The notes beneath the pieces are model-generated. The model did not search any database, was not told where the DNA came from, and was given only the letters and a program-made list of their open reading frames with translations. 64,000 nt of DNA from Maribacter ulvicola. GTDB lineage: Bacteria; Bacteroidota; Bacteroidia; Flavobacteriales; Flavobacteriaceae. Shown one piece after another: positions 1-8,307 of this stretch. The position numbers and the translations under genes were made by a program. Within the stretch, counting starts at the first letter, position 1, and the number at the start of each line of letters is the position of its first letter. The stretch lies in contig NZ_FTMA01000001.1 in NCBI RefSeq assembly GCF_900155985.1, positions 434,001 to 498,000 of the forward strand, written 5' to 3'.

Positions 1-1181
1 TGAGACAACTCTGGGTCTACATCAATTAAAACATGTAAAGAGTTTAAACTATTGAATAAAAAATGAGGATTCATTTTCTTTTTCAGTTGATTTAATTGAA
101 GTACCGCATTCTCTTTCTGATATTTTTCATTGGTATAAACCAGCTGCTCTTTTTCTTCTAAAACTCTTAAATTTTCTGCATACTCTTTTTTTAACTGTAA
201 CCTGTAGACTATTAACATCAACATAAAAGTTATAAAAGCTAGAAGGCTTATCCATGAAAAATAGCGCTGTATACTTTGCGTTGTTTCTTTTAAATGAATG
301 TCTAAGGGAAAATTAACGACAACAATTAACGGTGTATGGTTTATTTTAATAGTATCATAATACCGTAACACTTCTAAATCTAAAAACTCAGACACCGCTT
401 TTGTTTTTAATATGTTATGGTTTTTAGGAACATAATACCCATTTATTTCTACTGTACTTTCAAGTACCTTATCTAATGATATCGTATTAAAATACCCGTC
501 TATTTTTTTTCCAATATAACTTGTCTCTGGGTGCAGCATACAAACACCCTCTTTATTAGTTACTACCGTATAGCCACCATCACCCTTATATTTTTCTGAA
601 AAGTATTTCCAAAAACGCAACAAATCAACGTCATAACCATAAACGACTACTGTATTGTCATTTAATTTTTTAGTATAAGTTTTTCTATATACAACACTGT
701 CCTTAACCGTTAGCACTACATCTTTACTCCCATTACTATTTAAGAGGTTATTCTCTAGAATATAGTCATCAACTTCTTTCTCAAATAAAGAGTCTGTACT
801 AGAACTATAAAAATCTATTTTACCGTTTTCTTTTAAAATTTTGATAAAAGTATTAGAGATATTTCTATTTTCTACCACTAAACCAGAAGAGTACAACAGC
901 TTTTTTTTCAGCTCATTACTATACACATTATATGCTTCATATTGGAAAATTTTCTCTATATCAATTAAATAGTTGTTAAGCTTATTGAATTCAAAAGAAA
1001 CAATGTTTTCCTTATACTTTAAATTCCCCTGAAAAAGGTCCTCCACCAAATTTTCTGATACAGAAGTAATTTTAGGAGTTATCAACGAACTTCCTATAAA
1101 ATAAACAGCAATAAACAATAGACTAACAAAGAAGTATTGGCTTTGTTTTTTATATTTTGACAGCATCTTATTTCCAAACAT
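1..1181 (-). CDS. LytS-type sensor histidine kinase (3' end cut off by window edge)
   Basis: Reading the minus strand from the ATG at 1181 gives an open frame to the window edge (393 residues visible). A membrane helix lies near residues 15-33, a periplasmic sensing region of about 260 residues follows (it contains VTNKEGVCMLHP, a Cache-like pattern), then a second helix near 300-325, a short coiled coil, and the LytS H-box KMNPHFLFNSLNSL with the phospho-accepting His at about residue 373. The ATPase domain would lie beyond the left edge. The start codon is one base after the stop of the LytTR regulator, so the two form one transcription unit with the regulator first. An alternative start is Met6. 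The family autophosphorylates and passes the phosphate to a LytTR regulator; the ligand cannot be read from sequence. Confidence 0.9.
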   Translation of the reverse strand, partial: MFGNKMLSKYKKQSQYFFVSLLFIAVYFIGSSLITPKITSVSENLVEDLFQGNLKYKENIVSFEFNKLNNYLIDIEKIFQYEAYNVYSNELKKKLLYSSGLVVENRNISNTFIKILKENGKIDFYSSSTDSLFEKEVDDYILENNLLNSNGSKDVVLTVKDSVVYRKTYTKKLNDNTVVVYGYDVDLLRFWKYFSEKYKGDGGYTVVTNKEGVCMLHPETSYIGKKIDGYFNTISLDKVLESTVEINGYYVPKNHNILKTKAVSEFLDLEVLRYYDTIKINHTPLIVVVNFPLDIHLKETTQSIQRYFSWISLLAFITFMLMLIVYRLQLKKEYAENLRVLEEKEQLVYTNEKYQKENAVLQLNQLKKKMNPHFLFNSLNSLHVLIDVDPELS

Positions 1182-1182
1182 T

Positions 1183-1953
1183 CTAATTATTTAACCAGTT
1201 TTTGAAAGCGTTGATATAATTGGCACTAACAAAAATTAAATCATTTGAATAAACAGGTACCTTTAATTCTATCTTTAATCTATTTTGGCTATACTTTGCC
1301 ATGGTTTTGATAGCAGAATGACTAATGATATACTTTCTGTTTATCTTAAAAAATTGCTTGGTAGAAAGTTTGTGCTCTAAACTAGAAATTGTGTCATCAT
1401 AAAAATAACGCTCCCCTTTATGGGTAAATAATAAGAGAGATTTGTTATCTGCCATAAAATAGGCTATTTCCTTACTATCTATTGAAAGCAGTAATTCTCC
1501 TTTTGATACCAAAAAGCGTTCTTGATATTCCTTTTTTTCTTGGCTACCCTTTAATTGATGAAGAAAGGAATCTAATTGGTTATAGTCTATAACTGAATTT
1601 GGTCTATATTCTATATGTTTTTTAACAGCACTACTTAACCTTATCATATCATAAGGTTTTAATAAATAATCTATAGCAAAAAACTGAAACGATTGAATAG
1701 CATATTGATCAAATGCTGTTGTAAAAATGATCGGAATACTAATATTTAAGGTTTCAAAAATCTCAAAACTTTCGCCATCACCTAAATGAATATCACTAAA
1801 AATAAGATCACATGTGTTGTTTTCAAACCATTGTAATGACTGTTCAACACTTTCCAAACGTTTTTTTATATGAATTGGATGGTCTAAATTCAGCAGCATC
1901 TTTTCTAGAGAACTTGCTGCTAGATCTTCATCTTCTATTATAACGATATCCAT
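1183..1953 (-). CDS. LytTR-family response regulator
   Basis: The 256-residue protein has an N-terminal receiver domain with the acidic pocket E7/D8/D10 and the phospho-acceptor Asp at about residue 54 (DLIFSDIHLG), the conserved TTAFDQYAI and K99-type LLKPYD stretch, and a C-terminal LytTR DNA-binding domain (about 150-250, with FFKINRKYIIS). It is the partner of the LytS-type kinase that begins one base downstream. Family members bind direct repeats in promoters and often control cell-surface or carbohydrate genes, but the targets here are unknown. Nothing in the sequence looks broken. Confidence 0.93.
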   Translation of the reverse strand: MDIVIIEDEDLAASSLEKMLLNLDHPIHIKKRLESVEQSLQWFENNTCDLIFSDIHLGDGESFEIFETLNISIPIIFTTAFDQYAIQSFQFFAIDYLLKPYDMIRLSSAVKKHIEYRPNSVIDYNQLDSFLHQLKGSQEKKEYQERFLVSKGELLLSIDSKEIAYFMADNKSLLLFTHKGERYFYDDTISSLEHKLSTKQFFKINRKYIISHSAIKTMAKYSQNRLKIELKVPVYSNDLIFVSANYINAFKNWLNN

Positions 1954-2293
1954 TCTATAATTTTAATATTTCAAAAATATAACACACTGTGCTTATGTCA
2001 ATAAAGTTCTCTTGACAAAAAAACGGTGCACTAAAAAATTTCCCAAGATAGGGTTTTGAAATGCTTCTAAAAGTTAAATGTTACTTGATAAAATACAAAG
2101 TAACCTAAACACCTCATAAACTTTAAATATTAATATGATTATCAGTTATTTATCATAGCGATGAACAGTAACGGTTGGTGTACTATTAAAATTTAGTGAA
2201 GGAATTAACAAAATCTTTTATATTAAAAAAAATAACTCTTGAAAACAAAAAATCCATAACTCCTTAATTAAAAGTGTGTTATGGATTATTGAT
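1954..2293. other. Intergenic region between the LytTR gene and the mobile element
   Basis: This 340-bp stretch is AT-rich and carries no convincing frame. It should hold the promoter of the minus-strand regulator/kinase pair near 1955-2010. The right part ends exactly where the mobile element's left repeat begins. I see no terminator hairpin or RNA gene. Confidence 0.5.
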
Positions 2294-2337
2294 GTGGTCC
2301 CACCTGGACTCGAACCAGGGACCACCTGATTATGAGT
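2294..2337. repeat. attL: 44-bp direct repeat, left end of the element
   Basis: Identical over 44 bp to 11158-11201. It reproduces the tRNA 3' end from the anticodon loop to the discriminator base. After 2337 the sequence departs from the tRNA (aatcgg instead of caggtg), so this copy is not a working tRNA gene. Confidence 0.93.
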
Positions 2338-2441
2338 AATCGGAATAAGGCTCATCTAAACACAAACTATAACGTATTATATTGTTAATCAATTATTTAA
2401 TGTTTTTTGATATCAAACAAGCTCATTTAAAACCAAAGTTT

Positions 2442-2463
2442 TATGTGCAAATTATGTGCAAAC
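2442..2463. repeat. Left arm-type repeat (two tandem ATGTGCAAA units)
   Basis: Two copies of ATGTGCAAA spaced by 11 bp centre to centre form a 22-bp block that recurs exactly at 11090-11111 near the other end. In the circular form the two blocks would flank the 44-bp core on both sides, as expected for arm-type binding sites of a tyrosine integrase with an arm-binding domain. The left block also overlaps the leader of the integrase gene, so integrase binding there could repress its own gene (inference). Confidence 0.7.
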
Positions 2464-2482
2464 TTTTTTGTACTTTCAAAAA

Positions 2483-3703
2483 ATGCAAACAAGTTTAAAA
2501 TTAAGTCTGGATACACGTAGAATAAGGAAAGATGGAAGCTATCCCATCATAATTAGATTAGGTCATTTTCAAAAAACTACTTCTATTTCTACAGGTCATT
2601 CTGTTCCTATAAATTATTGGGATGATTCAAGGCAAAGAATACGAAATACTTACAAACGGGTTAAAGCCATAAACTTTCTTAATAATCTTCTAGTAAAGCA
2701 ATTGTCGAATGCAAATGATGTCATCAATCGACTACAGGATTGCGAAGAACTAGATTTCATGTCTATTAAAGAGGTAAAGGATAAAATTGTCAATAAATCA
2801 AAATATGAATCCTTCCTCGAGTTTGCTACTGAACTAGCGGAAGATCTTAGGCTTTCTGAACGTTTAGGAACTGCTCGCACCTATAAAGAAGTTGTAAGTG
2901 TTTTAAAAAGTTCAATAAATTCATCAGATGTTAAGTTCAATGAAATCAACTATGATTTTTTAAAAAGTTTTGAAAGGTTCCATCTGTCCAAGCCAAGTAA
3001 TTCCTTAAACGGTCTAGCTGCCTACATGAGAACAATTAGGTCGATTTATAACCAAGGAATAAAAAGAGGGCTTATATCCAAAGACGCCTATCCATTTAAA
3101 AGCTATCAAATTAGAACTGAACCGACTGCAAAGAGAGCAATGAATAGCGAAAATTTGAAAAAAATAGTGTTACTACAATTGGAAAAAGGAAGTTGGCCGT
3201 TTCATTATAGAAATTACTTTTTGCTTTCCTATATGCTTTTTGGCATGTCTTTCATTGATATGGCTTTTTTAAAGATGAGTAACGTAGTTGACGGTAGGAT
3301 TAAGTTTCAGAGGAAGAAAACTTCAAAATTGTATGATATCAAAATAACGTGCCAAATGAACCAACTGTTAGATTTTTACATTTCGGGGAAGAAAAAAGAT
3401 GATTTTATACTTCCGATAGTTAGACGAGAGACATTAGATTTACAATATAAAGATGTACATGGGGCTCGAAAAAGATACAATAAAGGCCTGCGACGAATAG
3501 CCGAAATCTGTCAAATCGACGAACATCTTACCTCATATGTATCGAGACACAGCTTTGCTACGCATGCGATGTTGAAACAGATTCCTTTGCCGGCAATCTC
3601 AGCAATGTTAGGCCATAGTAGCATGGCTACAACACAGATTTATCTTAAGTCCTTGCCGAATAACATAATAGACAGTTATCAAGAACAATTGAACATCATT
3701 TAA
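2483..3703 (+). CDS. int: Tyrosine recombinase (integrase) of the mobile element
   Basis: The protein (about 406 residues) starts with a Bacteroidota arm-DNA-binding domain (LKLSLDTRRIRKDGSYPI), then a SAM-like core-binding domain (about 105-205) and a C-terminal catalytic domain with HxxR (SRHSFATHA), the LGH motif (AMLGHSSMATTQIYL) and the nucleophile Tyr in IYLKS. I prefer the ATG at 2483 over an in-frame ATG at 2456, because 2456 lies inside the repeated arm site and family members begin at MQTSLKL-like sequence. It catalyses insertion and excision at the tRNA 3' end. It is the gene closest to attL, as usual. Confidence 0.92.
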   Translation: MQTSLKLSLDTRRIRKDGSYPIIIRLGHFQKTTSISTGHSVPINYWDDSRQRIRNTYKRVKAINFLNNLLVKQLSNANDVINRLQDCEELDFMSIKEVKDKIVNKSKYESFLEFATELAEDLRLSERLGTARTYKEVVSVLKSSINSSDVKFNEINYDFLKSFERFHLSKPSNSLNGLAAYMRTIRSIYNQGIKRGLISKDAYPFKSYQIRTEPTAKRAMNSENLKKIVLLQLEKGSWPFHYRNYFLLSYMLFGMSFIDMAFLKMSNVVDGRIKFQRKKTSKLYDIKITCQMNQLLDFYISGKKKDDFILPIVRRETLDLQYKDVHGARKRYNKGLRRIAEICQIDEHLTSYVSRHSFATHAMLKQIPLPAISAMLGHSSMATTQIYLKSLPNNIIDSYQEQLNII

Positions 3704-4462
3704 TTATAGCAATTAAGAGGTAGCGGTTCGAAGTTAGTATTCTCCGCCAGTAATAATAGAGCTTTAAGATCTTTTAATTTTTAAGCAGAACATGCTTAAA
3801 CTAGTCATAAGTATTATTTAATACATAATGTATTTTGAATTTTTTCTTTCCTTGGTGAATTGTCTGTAATAAGATATGAGAATTCAGGTCAAAATTTAGT
3901 TTTATAAAAGGTGAATTACTAAAAAGAACGACAAATGGAACTGAAATAGAAACTTTTCGAATTGCAGTCGAGCTGTCCCTAAAAACGGTTCTTTAATTAG
4001 ACTCTTAAATTACCAAAATTTAATACACTTTTACAAATAGTAATACAATTACATTACTAGTAAAACCGGAATAAGAACATAAAATATCAGTAGCGGGATT
4101 ACCTCTTTAAAAGCTTTCCAGATTTTCTCAGAACGAATATTAAGAGAAATAGTTAATCTATACAATAGGTTTAGTTTCTAACTAGGACTCCTCATTTCCT
4201 AAGATAGATAAAAGGTCAGCTTAGAAATAGCAAGATAATCTCACATCTCCGATGGTGTGTAATTTTTTTCTATAAAGGTTTTCGGTATGACTAGCCTTTT
4301 TCAGTACTGTTTTTGAAAGGCCTTATGGCAGCCATTATTTCTATCTTGGTACAGGTGCTAATAATATCTCTTAATTTTGACTATAATATAAAATACTTAG
4401 CTAAGTACGAATTTCCATTGATTTAAACTGGTAATCAGTATTTTATGGAAACCTAATGAAAG
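3704..4462. other. Long gap in the element's cargo region
   Basis: About 760 bp of low-G+C sequence with stop codons in every frame and no recognisable product. It holds a perfect 14-bp palindrome TACTTAGCTAAGTA at 4394-4407. It may be decayed coding sequence left by earlier cargo exchange, but I could not identify a parent gene. Confidence 0.45.
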
Positions 4463-6034
4463 TTAATTTACTATATACTCAAAAAGTTGATATTTATCGC
4501 TGTCCTCGGAAGTGAATCTGAACAGGTTGATACTAGCTATTGCTTTTCTTTTTGAATTCCATTCATTGTATATAGATACCTTTAAGTATAAATTTTTAAT
4601 ATTTTTTACAGTTGGTAAAAAATTAAATTGCCATTTCCCCCTAATAGTCCTATCTAAAAAAAATTCTTCTATTCCATTTTTTGTGCCATAAAACTCACCA
4701 TACTCGACTAAATACGAATTACCTTCAGGATCTACTACCTCCAGTCCAATATCTTGATTAGCATCGGACCATTCCAATACTATTCTTGTCATCAAATTAT
4801 CAACGGTTGAAAAATCCGACTGAGGTTGGAAGCTTTCAATAACCTTTCCTCTTAGCTTTTCAGTTACATAGAGTTTTTCCATTTCATTAAATACTATATT
4901 GCGAATTTTTGTCTGATCTAAACTATCACTGTTTTTAAATGCGATCATATAATCAGACCAAGCCTTCAAAGGCTTATTGCTTAAGTGCCAACAATGGGCT
5001 ACATTACGGTGAGATATAATATCTTCGCTATCCAAGGACAAAATTTCTCTATATACTTGAGCAGCTATGGTTTGATTTCCTTTAGATTGATTATAATAAG
5101 CTAGCCCTCTTAGTATATTCAAATCACCTGAAATATCTTTTACTAAATTACTCATAGATGAATCTCCGAATGTTTCAAATAAAAAGGGTTTCCTTTTTAA
5201 CGATTTATATGGTACCGAGCTAGGTTTTTCAATTTTACCAGCCCTTATTTCATTATTATTTCCTATTTTAGAGTTGATCGTTTTTACTATTATCACTCCT
5301 CCGGCACCTCTACTACCATACCTTGTAGTACCAGCTAAACTCTTAATAACATACACATTTTCAATAGTATTTAAATCGACGTATGGGGGATATCCATCAT
5401 AAGTTATTCCATCGATTTCCCATAAAGCTGTATTGTCCTGAGTCATCGAATTTTTAGAACGAAGAACTATTCCTTCTGTTGTTATTTTATAGTTTGTAAC
5501 TTTGCCGTTAAGTGCAAATGCTATTGACGGTATATTGGGAGATTCTGGAGCTGCAAGATTAAGATCTTTTCCAGAAACTTCATTAATGGAATAACCAGCA
5601 GCTTTAGTGTTCAAATTTCCGAAAATACTGCTAACCTCTTTAGACTTTGTACCTGGACCATCTGATGTATTCTTTGCGTCAGTTACTATAACTTCATCCA
5701 GTTTTTCGTACTTATCAAAAAGTTCAATAGGTGGTAAAAAAATTTTTGAAATACGTTTTTCCAAAGTTTGAAGTCCTAAATGTGAAAAAACCAAAGTATC
5801 TCCTAAAGTAGCATTTATTTTAAATTCCCCATTGGATTTAGTTTTTGTTCCTACCAAGGTATTTTTTACTAAAATATTGACCCCTGATAAGGGTTCATTG
5901 TTGTGTAATACAACTCCTCTAATTTCTTGACCAGTTAAATAATGAGAGAGAGCAAAAAATAAAAAAGATAAGAGCAAATGGTTTGGACTAATGTAAAATC
6001 TCTTAATCAGGAAAAATTTAATATAACAAATCAT
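4463..6034 (-). CDS. Barrel-less TonB-plug protein with carboxypeptidase-regulatory and C-terminal DUF2135-like domains
   Basis: The 523-residue protein has an N-terminal hydrophobic segment (about 18-34, HLLLSFLFFALSHYL) acting as signal peptide or anchor, a CarboxypepD-reg-like domain (about 37-105, IRGVVLHNNEPLSGVNILV), and a TonB-receptor plug-like domain (about 115-255, ending RYGSRGAGGVIIVKT). No outer-membrane barrel follows. Instead there is a TPR-like helical stretch (about 290-360) and a C-terminal beta-rich part (DIGLEVVDPEGNSYLVEYGE) that resembles DUF2135. It sits divergently, 66 bp from the RiPP-like precursor gene. Function is unknown; a role in binding or exporting a peptide at the outer membrane is only inference. 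Confidence 0.7.
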   Translation of the reverse strand: MICYIKFFLIKRFYISPNHLLLSFLFFALSHYLTGQEIRGVVLHNNEPLSGVNILVKNTLVGTKTKSNGEFKINATLGDTLVFSHLGLQTLEKRISKIFLPPIELFDKYEKLDEVIVTDAKNTSDGPGTKSKEVSSIFGNLNTKAAGYSINEVSGKDLNLAAPESPNIPSIAFALNGKVTNYKITTEGIVLRSKNSMTQDNTALWEIDGITYDGYPPYVDLNTIENVYVIKSLAGTTRYGSRGAGGVIIVKTINSKIGNNNEIRAGKIEKPSSVPYKSLKRKPFLFETFGDSSMSNLVKDISGDLNILRGLAYYNQSKGNQTIAAQVYREILSLDSEDIISHRNVAHCWHLSNKPLKAWSDYMIAFKNSDSLDQTKIRNIVFNEMEKLYVTEKLRGKVIESFQPQSDFSTVDNLMTRIVLEWSDANQDIGLEVVDPEGNSYLVEYGEFYGTKNGIEEFFLDRTIRGKWQFNFLPTVKNIKNLYLKVSIYNEWNSKRKAIASINLFRFTSEDSDKYQLFEYIVN

Positions 6035-6100
6035 AATTTATTTGAAAATAAATACTTTAACTGTTAAATTCCTTAATAATTAAAAATAAATCTTAAAATT

Positions 6101-6265
6101 ATGAAAAATTCGAAAAAACTTCCTCTATCCTTGAAAAAAATTACCATTTCAAAATTCGCTGCAAACAATATAGTTGGAGGTAGCGCATCTAATTGCTGTA
6201 CAACAGTTGCTTCAGCTTGTGTTTCAGAAAGTATTAGACTGCATTTAAAACAATCCAAACATTAA
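6101..6265 (+). CDS. Putative RiPP precursor, class I lanthipeptide-like (54 residues)
   Basis: The ATG at 6101 opens a 54-codon frame. The leader MKNSKKLPLSLKKITISKF followed by AANNIVGG matches the pattern of Bacteroidota class I lanthipeptide precursors (lysine-rich start, a LxLxKKTIS-type recognition block, a GG before the core). The core SASNCCTTVASACVSES has three cysteines (32, 33, 40) and many Ser/Thr, the residues that form lanthionine rings; a basic tail IRLHLKQSKH follows. No LanB/LanC-type enzyme, protease or ABC exporter lies in the element or anywhere in the window, so any modification would have to come from elsewhere in the genome. It is divergent from the barrel-less TonB-plug gene. 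The coding call is by family pattern only. Confidence 0.68.
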   Translation: MKNSKKLPLSLKKITISKFAANNIVGGSASNCCTTVASACVSESIRLHLKQSKH

Positions 6266-6387
6266 AATCCGCCTTTTTAAAGTTCCTGTTTTCTAATTCC
6301 TTCAGTTTTAATTGTTGATAACCCTGTTTTCATCTATAATATCACCTATTGCCCAATATTAAGATTAGTTCCATTTGGCATCAAATG

Positions 6388-6443
6388 AAACCAAATAAAA
6401 TAAATGGTCCTTTAACACTATTTAGTTTAATGTTATTTGGTTT
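6388..6443. promoter_or_regulatory. Inverted repeat, candidate operator or replication-initiator site
   Basis: Perfect 11-bp arms AAACCAAATAA and TTATTTGGTTT are separated by 34 bp. The position, about 150 bp upstream of the HTH gene, fits an operator bound by that HTH protein or an initiator site. The role is inference. Confidence 0.5.
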
Positions 6444-6465
6444 AATTTATTGTATATCAGCTATT

Positions 6466-6474
6466 TGTGGATAA
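6466..6474. other. Perfect DnaA-box consensus in the element
   Basis: TGTGGATAA is the reverse complement of TTATCCACA. It lies in an AT-rich stretch just upstream of the element's helicase/primase operon, a usual place for a replication origin. A single box can also arise by chance. Confidence 0.45.
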
Positions 6475-6589
6475 CTATTTGTATAAATCCATTTCTTCAT
6501 TTGCCTATTTTCATACATTTATCAAGTAACAATATTGAAAGAAAACAAAAGCGCTTTTGTTCATTCTGTAACCCTAAAAAAGGAAAACA

Positions 6590-6835
6590 ATGGACAATTA
6601 TTTGATTCTCGAACGGCTCGATCGTTTGGAAAAACTTCTTACAGCGAATAAAAAGGTACTGACCTTTGAGGAAACCTGTGATTATACGGGAATTTCTCGA
6701 AGCTATCTTTACAAGCTTACTGCGGCTGGCAATATACCTCACTCCAAACCCAATGGGAAACTGATATTTTTCGAACGAAAGAAAATCGTCAGGTGGTTGC
6801 TCCAGAACGAAAGGGACTACGTTCAGGAAATCTAA
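6590..6835 (+). CDS. Small helix-turn-helix DNA-binding protein (excisionase family)
   Basis: This 81-residue protein begins with a short coiled-coil-like stretch and carries an HTH_17/MerR-type winged helix: LTFEETCDYTGISRSYLYKL, then IPHSKPNGKLIFFERKKI and a tail WLLQNERDY. In Bacteroidota mobile elements such proteins are annotated as excisionase-family and stand at the head of the replication/mobilization genes, as here. It likely directs excision or regulates the operon. The helicase gene starts about 60 bp downstream. Confidence 0.85.
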   Translation: MDNYLILERLDRLEKLLTANKKVLTFEETCDYTGISRSYLYKLTAAGNIPHSKPNGKLIFFERKKIVRWLLQNERDYVQEI

Positions 6836-6856
6836 TATTCTATCCAATCATCATAT

Positions 6857-6878
6857 CGCCAAGGGAATGTCCTTGGCG
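6857..6878 (+). promoter_or_regulatory. Hairpin in the leader of the helicase gene
   Basis: CGCCAAGG and CCTTGGCG pair perfectly (8 bp) around a 6-base loop that contains an in-frame ATG at 6867. The next ATG is at 6894. The stem makes 6867 an unlikely start and could regulate translation; there is no T-run, so it does not look like a terminator. Confidence 0.5.
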
Positions 6879-6893
6879 GTCAAAACAATTCTT

Positions 6894-8099
6894 ATGAAAA
6901 CCATACCGTACTTACGGGTAGGAACCTCGTACTATAAACTGGTACAGGCACCGACCATCGCAGGGCATTTCAATGAAATACTGGTGCATTGGAACATCGA
7001 GACCATCCGCCAAGACCATGGTAAGGATTACCTGAGCAAGGTTCCAAAGTACGATGGGTTTACCTGCATACCCAGCCATATTGATTTCAAACAGGAATAT
7101 AAAGGGTTCTATAACACCTATTCCCCTTTGCCGACAATCCCAAAAGAAGGAGAATGTACGACCTCGTTGGATTTTGTGAAACATATTTTCGGCAAACATT
7201 ATGAACTGGGGCTGGACTACCTGCAATTGCTCTACACCAAACCGGTACAGGTACTGCCTATTCTGTGTTTGGTCTCCAAAGAACGTTCCACGGGCAAAAG
7301 CACCTTCCTGAAATGGATGAAGGCCCTGTTCGACAACAATATGACCTATTTGACCAACGATAGTTTCAGCAGCCAGTTCAATGCGGACTGGGCAAATAAA
7401 TTGCTCATCTGTATCGACGAGGTACTGTTCAATAAAGAAGAGCTGACAGAGCGTATCAAATACCTGAGTACGACCAACATCAATAAATTGGAGGCCAAGG
7501 GAAAGGACAAACGGGAGGTGGAGTTCTTCGGTAAGTTCATACTGTGCAGTAACAACGAGGACAACTTTATCAAGATAGATGGAAACGAGACTCGTTTCTG
7601 GGTACTGAAGATACCTGTACTTAATAAAGAGGAAACAAATTTTCTCCATCAATTGATATCGGAGATACCGGCTTTCCTGTTCTATCTACAACAACGAAAG
7701 CTATACACGGAGCATACTACCAGAATGTGGTTTACCCCAAAACAGATTAGAACCCCTGCCTTGGCAAGGCTGGTACAGAACAATAGGAATAGGGTCGAAA
7801 AGGAGCTGGCAAGTATCCTGTTCAGCGTGATGGAAAAGTTTGAACTGGACAGTATAAATCTATGTCCCATCGATGCCCTGCATTTGCTTAATAAGACCAG
7901 GGTGAAAACAGATTTGACACAGCTGCGGAAACTGCTGAAGAACGACTGGAAACTGACCAATCAGGACAACTCGAACAAATACCAAAAAATCGTCATTTGG
8001 AGCGATGGCGATATCCATTTGGCCGATGCAAAAGGACGCTACTTTACGGTCGAAAAAGACTTTTTGACCAAAAATTTCGATGATACGATGACGGAATAG
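6894..8099 (+). CDS. Element-borne replication helicase (SF3/DUF5906 primase-helicase type)
   Basis: The protein of about 401 residues shows a P-loop variant SKERSTGKST (about 128-137) and a Walker B strand LLICIDEV, followed by the sensor-like FILCSNNEDN and the arginine pair ETRFWVLK. This is the layout of the SF3-like helicase part of Bacteroidota primase-helicase proteins, which unwind DNA for plasmid or element replication. A longer form from the ATG at 6867 is possible, but that codon sits in a hairpin loop. The gene stands between the HTH gene and the iteron cluster, supporting a replication role. The N-terminal 100 residues contain no obvious polymerase motif. Confidence 0.8.
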   Translation: MKTIPYLRVGTSYYKLVQAPTIAGHFNEILVHWNIETIRQDHGKDYLSKVPKYDGFTCIPSHIDFKQEYKGFYNTYSPLPTIPKEGECTTSLDFVKHIFGKHYELGLDYLQLLYTKPVQVLPILCLVSKERSTGKSTFLKWMKALFDNNMTYLTNDSFSSQFNADWANKLLICIDEVLFNKEELTERIKYLSTTNINKLEAKGKDKREVEFFGKFILCSNNEDNFIKIDGNETRFWVLKIPVLNKEETNFLHQLISEIPAFLFYLQQRKLYTEHTTRMWFTPKQIRTPALARLVQNNRNRVEKELASILFSVMEKFELDSINLCPIDALHLLNKTRVKTDLTQLRKLLKNDWKLTNQDNSNKYQKIVIWSDGDIHLADAKGRYFTVEKDFLTKNFDDTMTE

Positions 8100-8129
8100 T
8101 CCGAGGCCAATGTCTATAAAGGCTAAAGC

Positions 8130-8273
8130 TGTCATCAAACTGTCATCATTCTGTCATCAAAAAAAATAATGATGACAGAAAACGTCGTATAAAAGCAGAG
8201 AATGATGACACGATGATGAAACGATGACACGTTAAATCCAATACCATAGGGGCTTTAAAGGGTGCTGTCATCA
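8130..8273. repeat. Iteron-like cluster of TGTCATCA repeats
   Basis: The octamer TGTCATCA occurs at 8130-8137, 8141-8148, 8152-8159 and 8266-8273, and in reverse (TGATGACA) at 8170-8177 and 8203-8210, with a near copy CGATGACA at 8222-8229 and a partial GATGATGA between. Three copies in the first group are at an 11-bp pitch, one helical turn. It fills the gap between helicase and primase genes. Such arrays are typical of replication-initiator or relaxosome binding sites, so this is the best candidate for the element's origin. Confidence 0.7.
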
Positions 8274-8307
8274 TATCATCAAAAAAACAAGTAAAACGAA
8301 TTGGCTT

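Larger units (their letters stand above)
6266..6589. other. Regulatory or origin-like gap upstream of the replication/mobilization operon
   Basis: No gene is visible in this 324-bp AT-rich stretch. It carries an 11-bp inverted repeat (AAACCAAATAA/TTATTTGGTTT, 6388-6398 and 6433-6443), repeated CCATTTGG/CAAATG words around 6370-6390, and a perfect DnaA box TGTGGATAA at 6466-6474. It must also hold the promoter of the HTH-led operon. Confidence 0.6.

Noticed and set aside
2294-2337. Second functional tRNA gene at the left end
   Set aside because: Only the 3' part from the anticodon loop matches; the 5' half and acceptor stem are missing.
6497-6847. Minus-strand frame over the HTH gene
   Set aside because: It is antisense to a gene with a recognisable HTH fold and has no family pattern of its own.
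6912-7652. Long minus-strand frame antisense to the helicase
   Set aside because: It lies fully opposite the P-loop gene; the residues are not family-like and are an effect of the higher G+C.
8101-8307. CRISPR-like array
   Set aside because: The repeats are only 8 bp and in both orientations with irregular spacing, so iterons fit and CRISPR does not.
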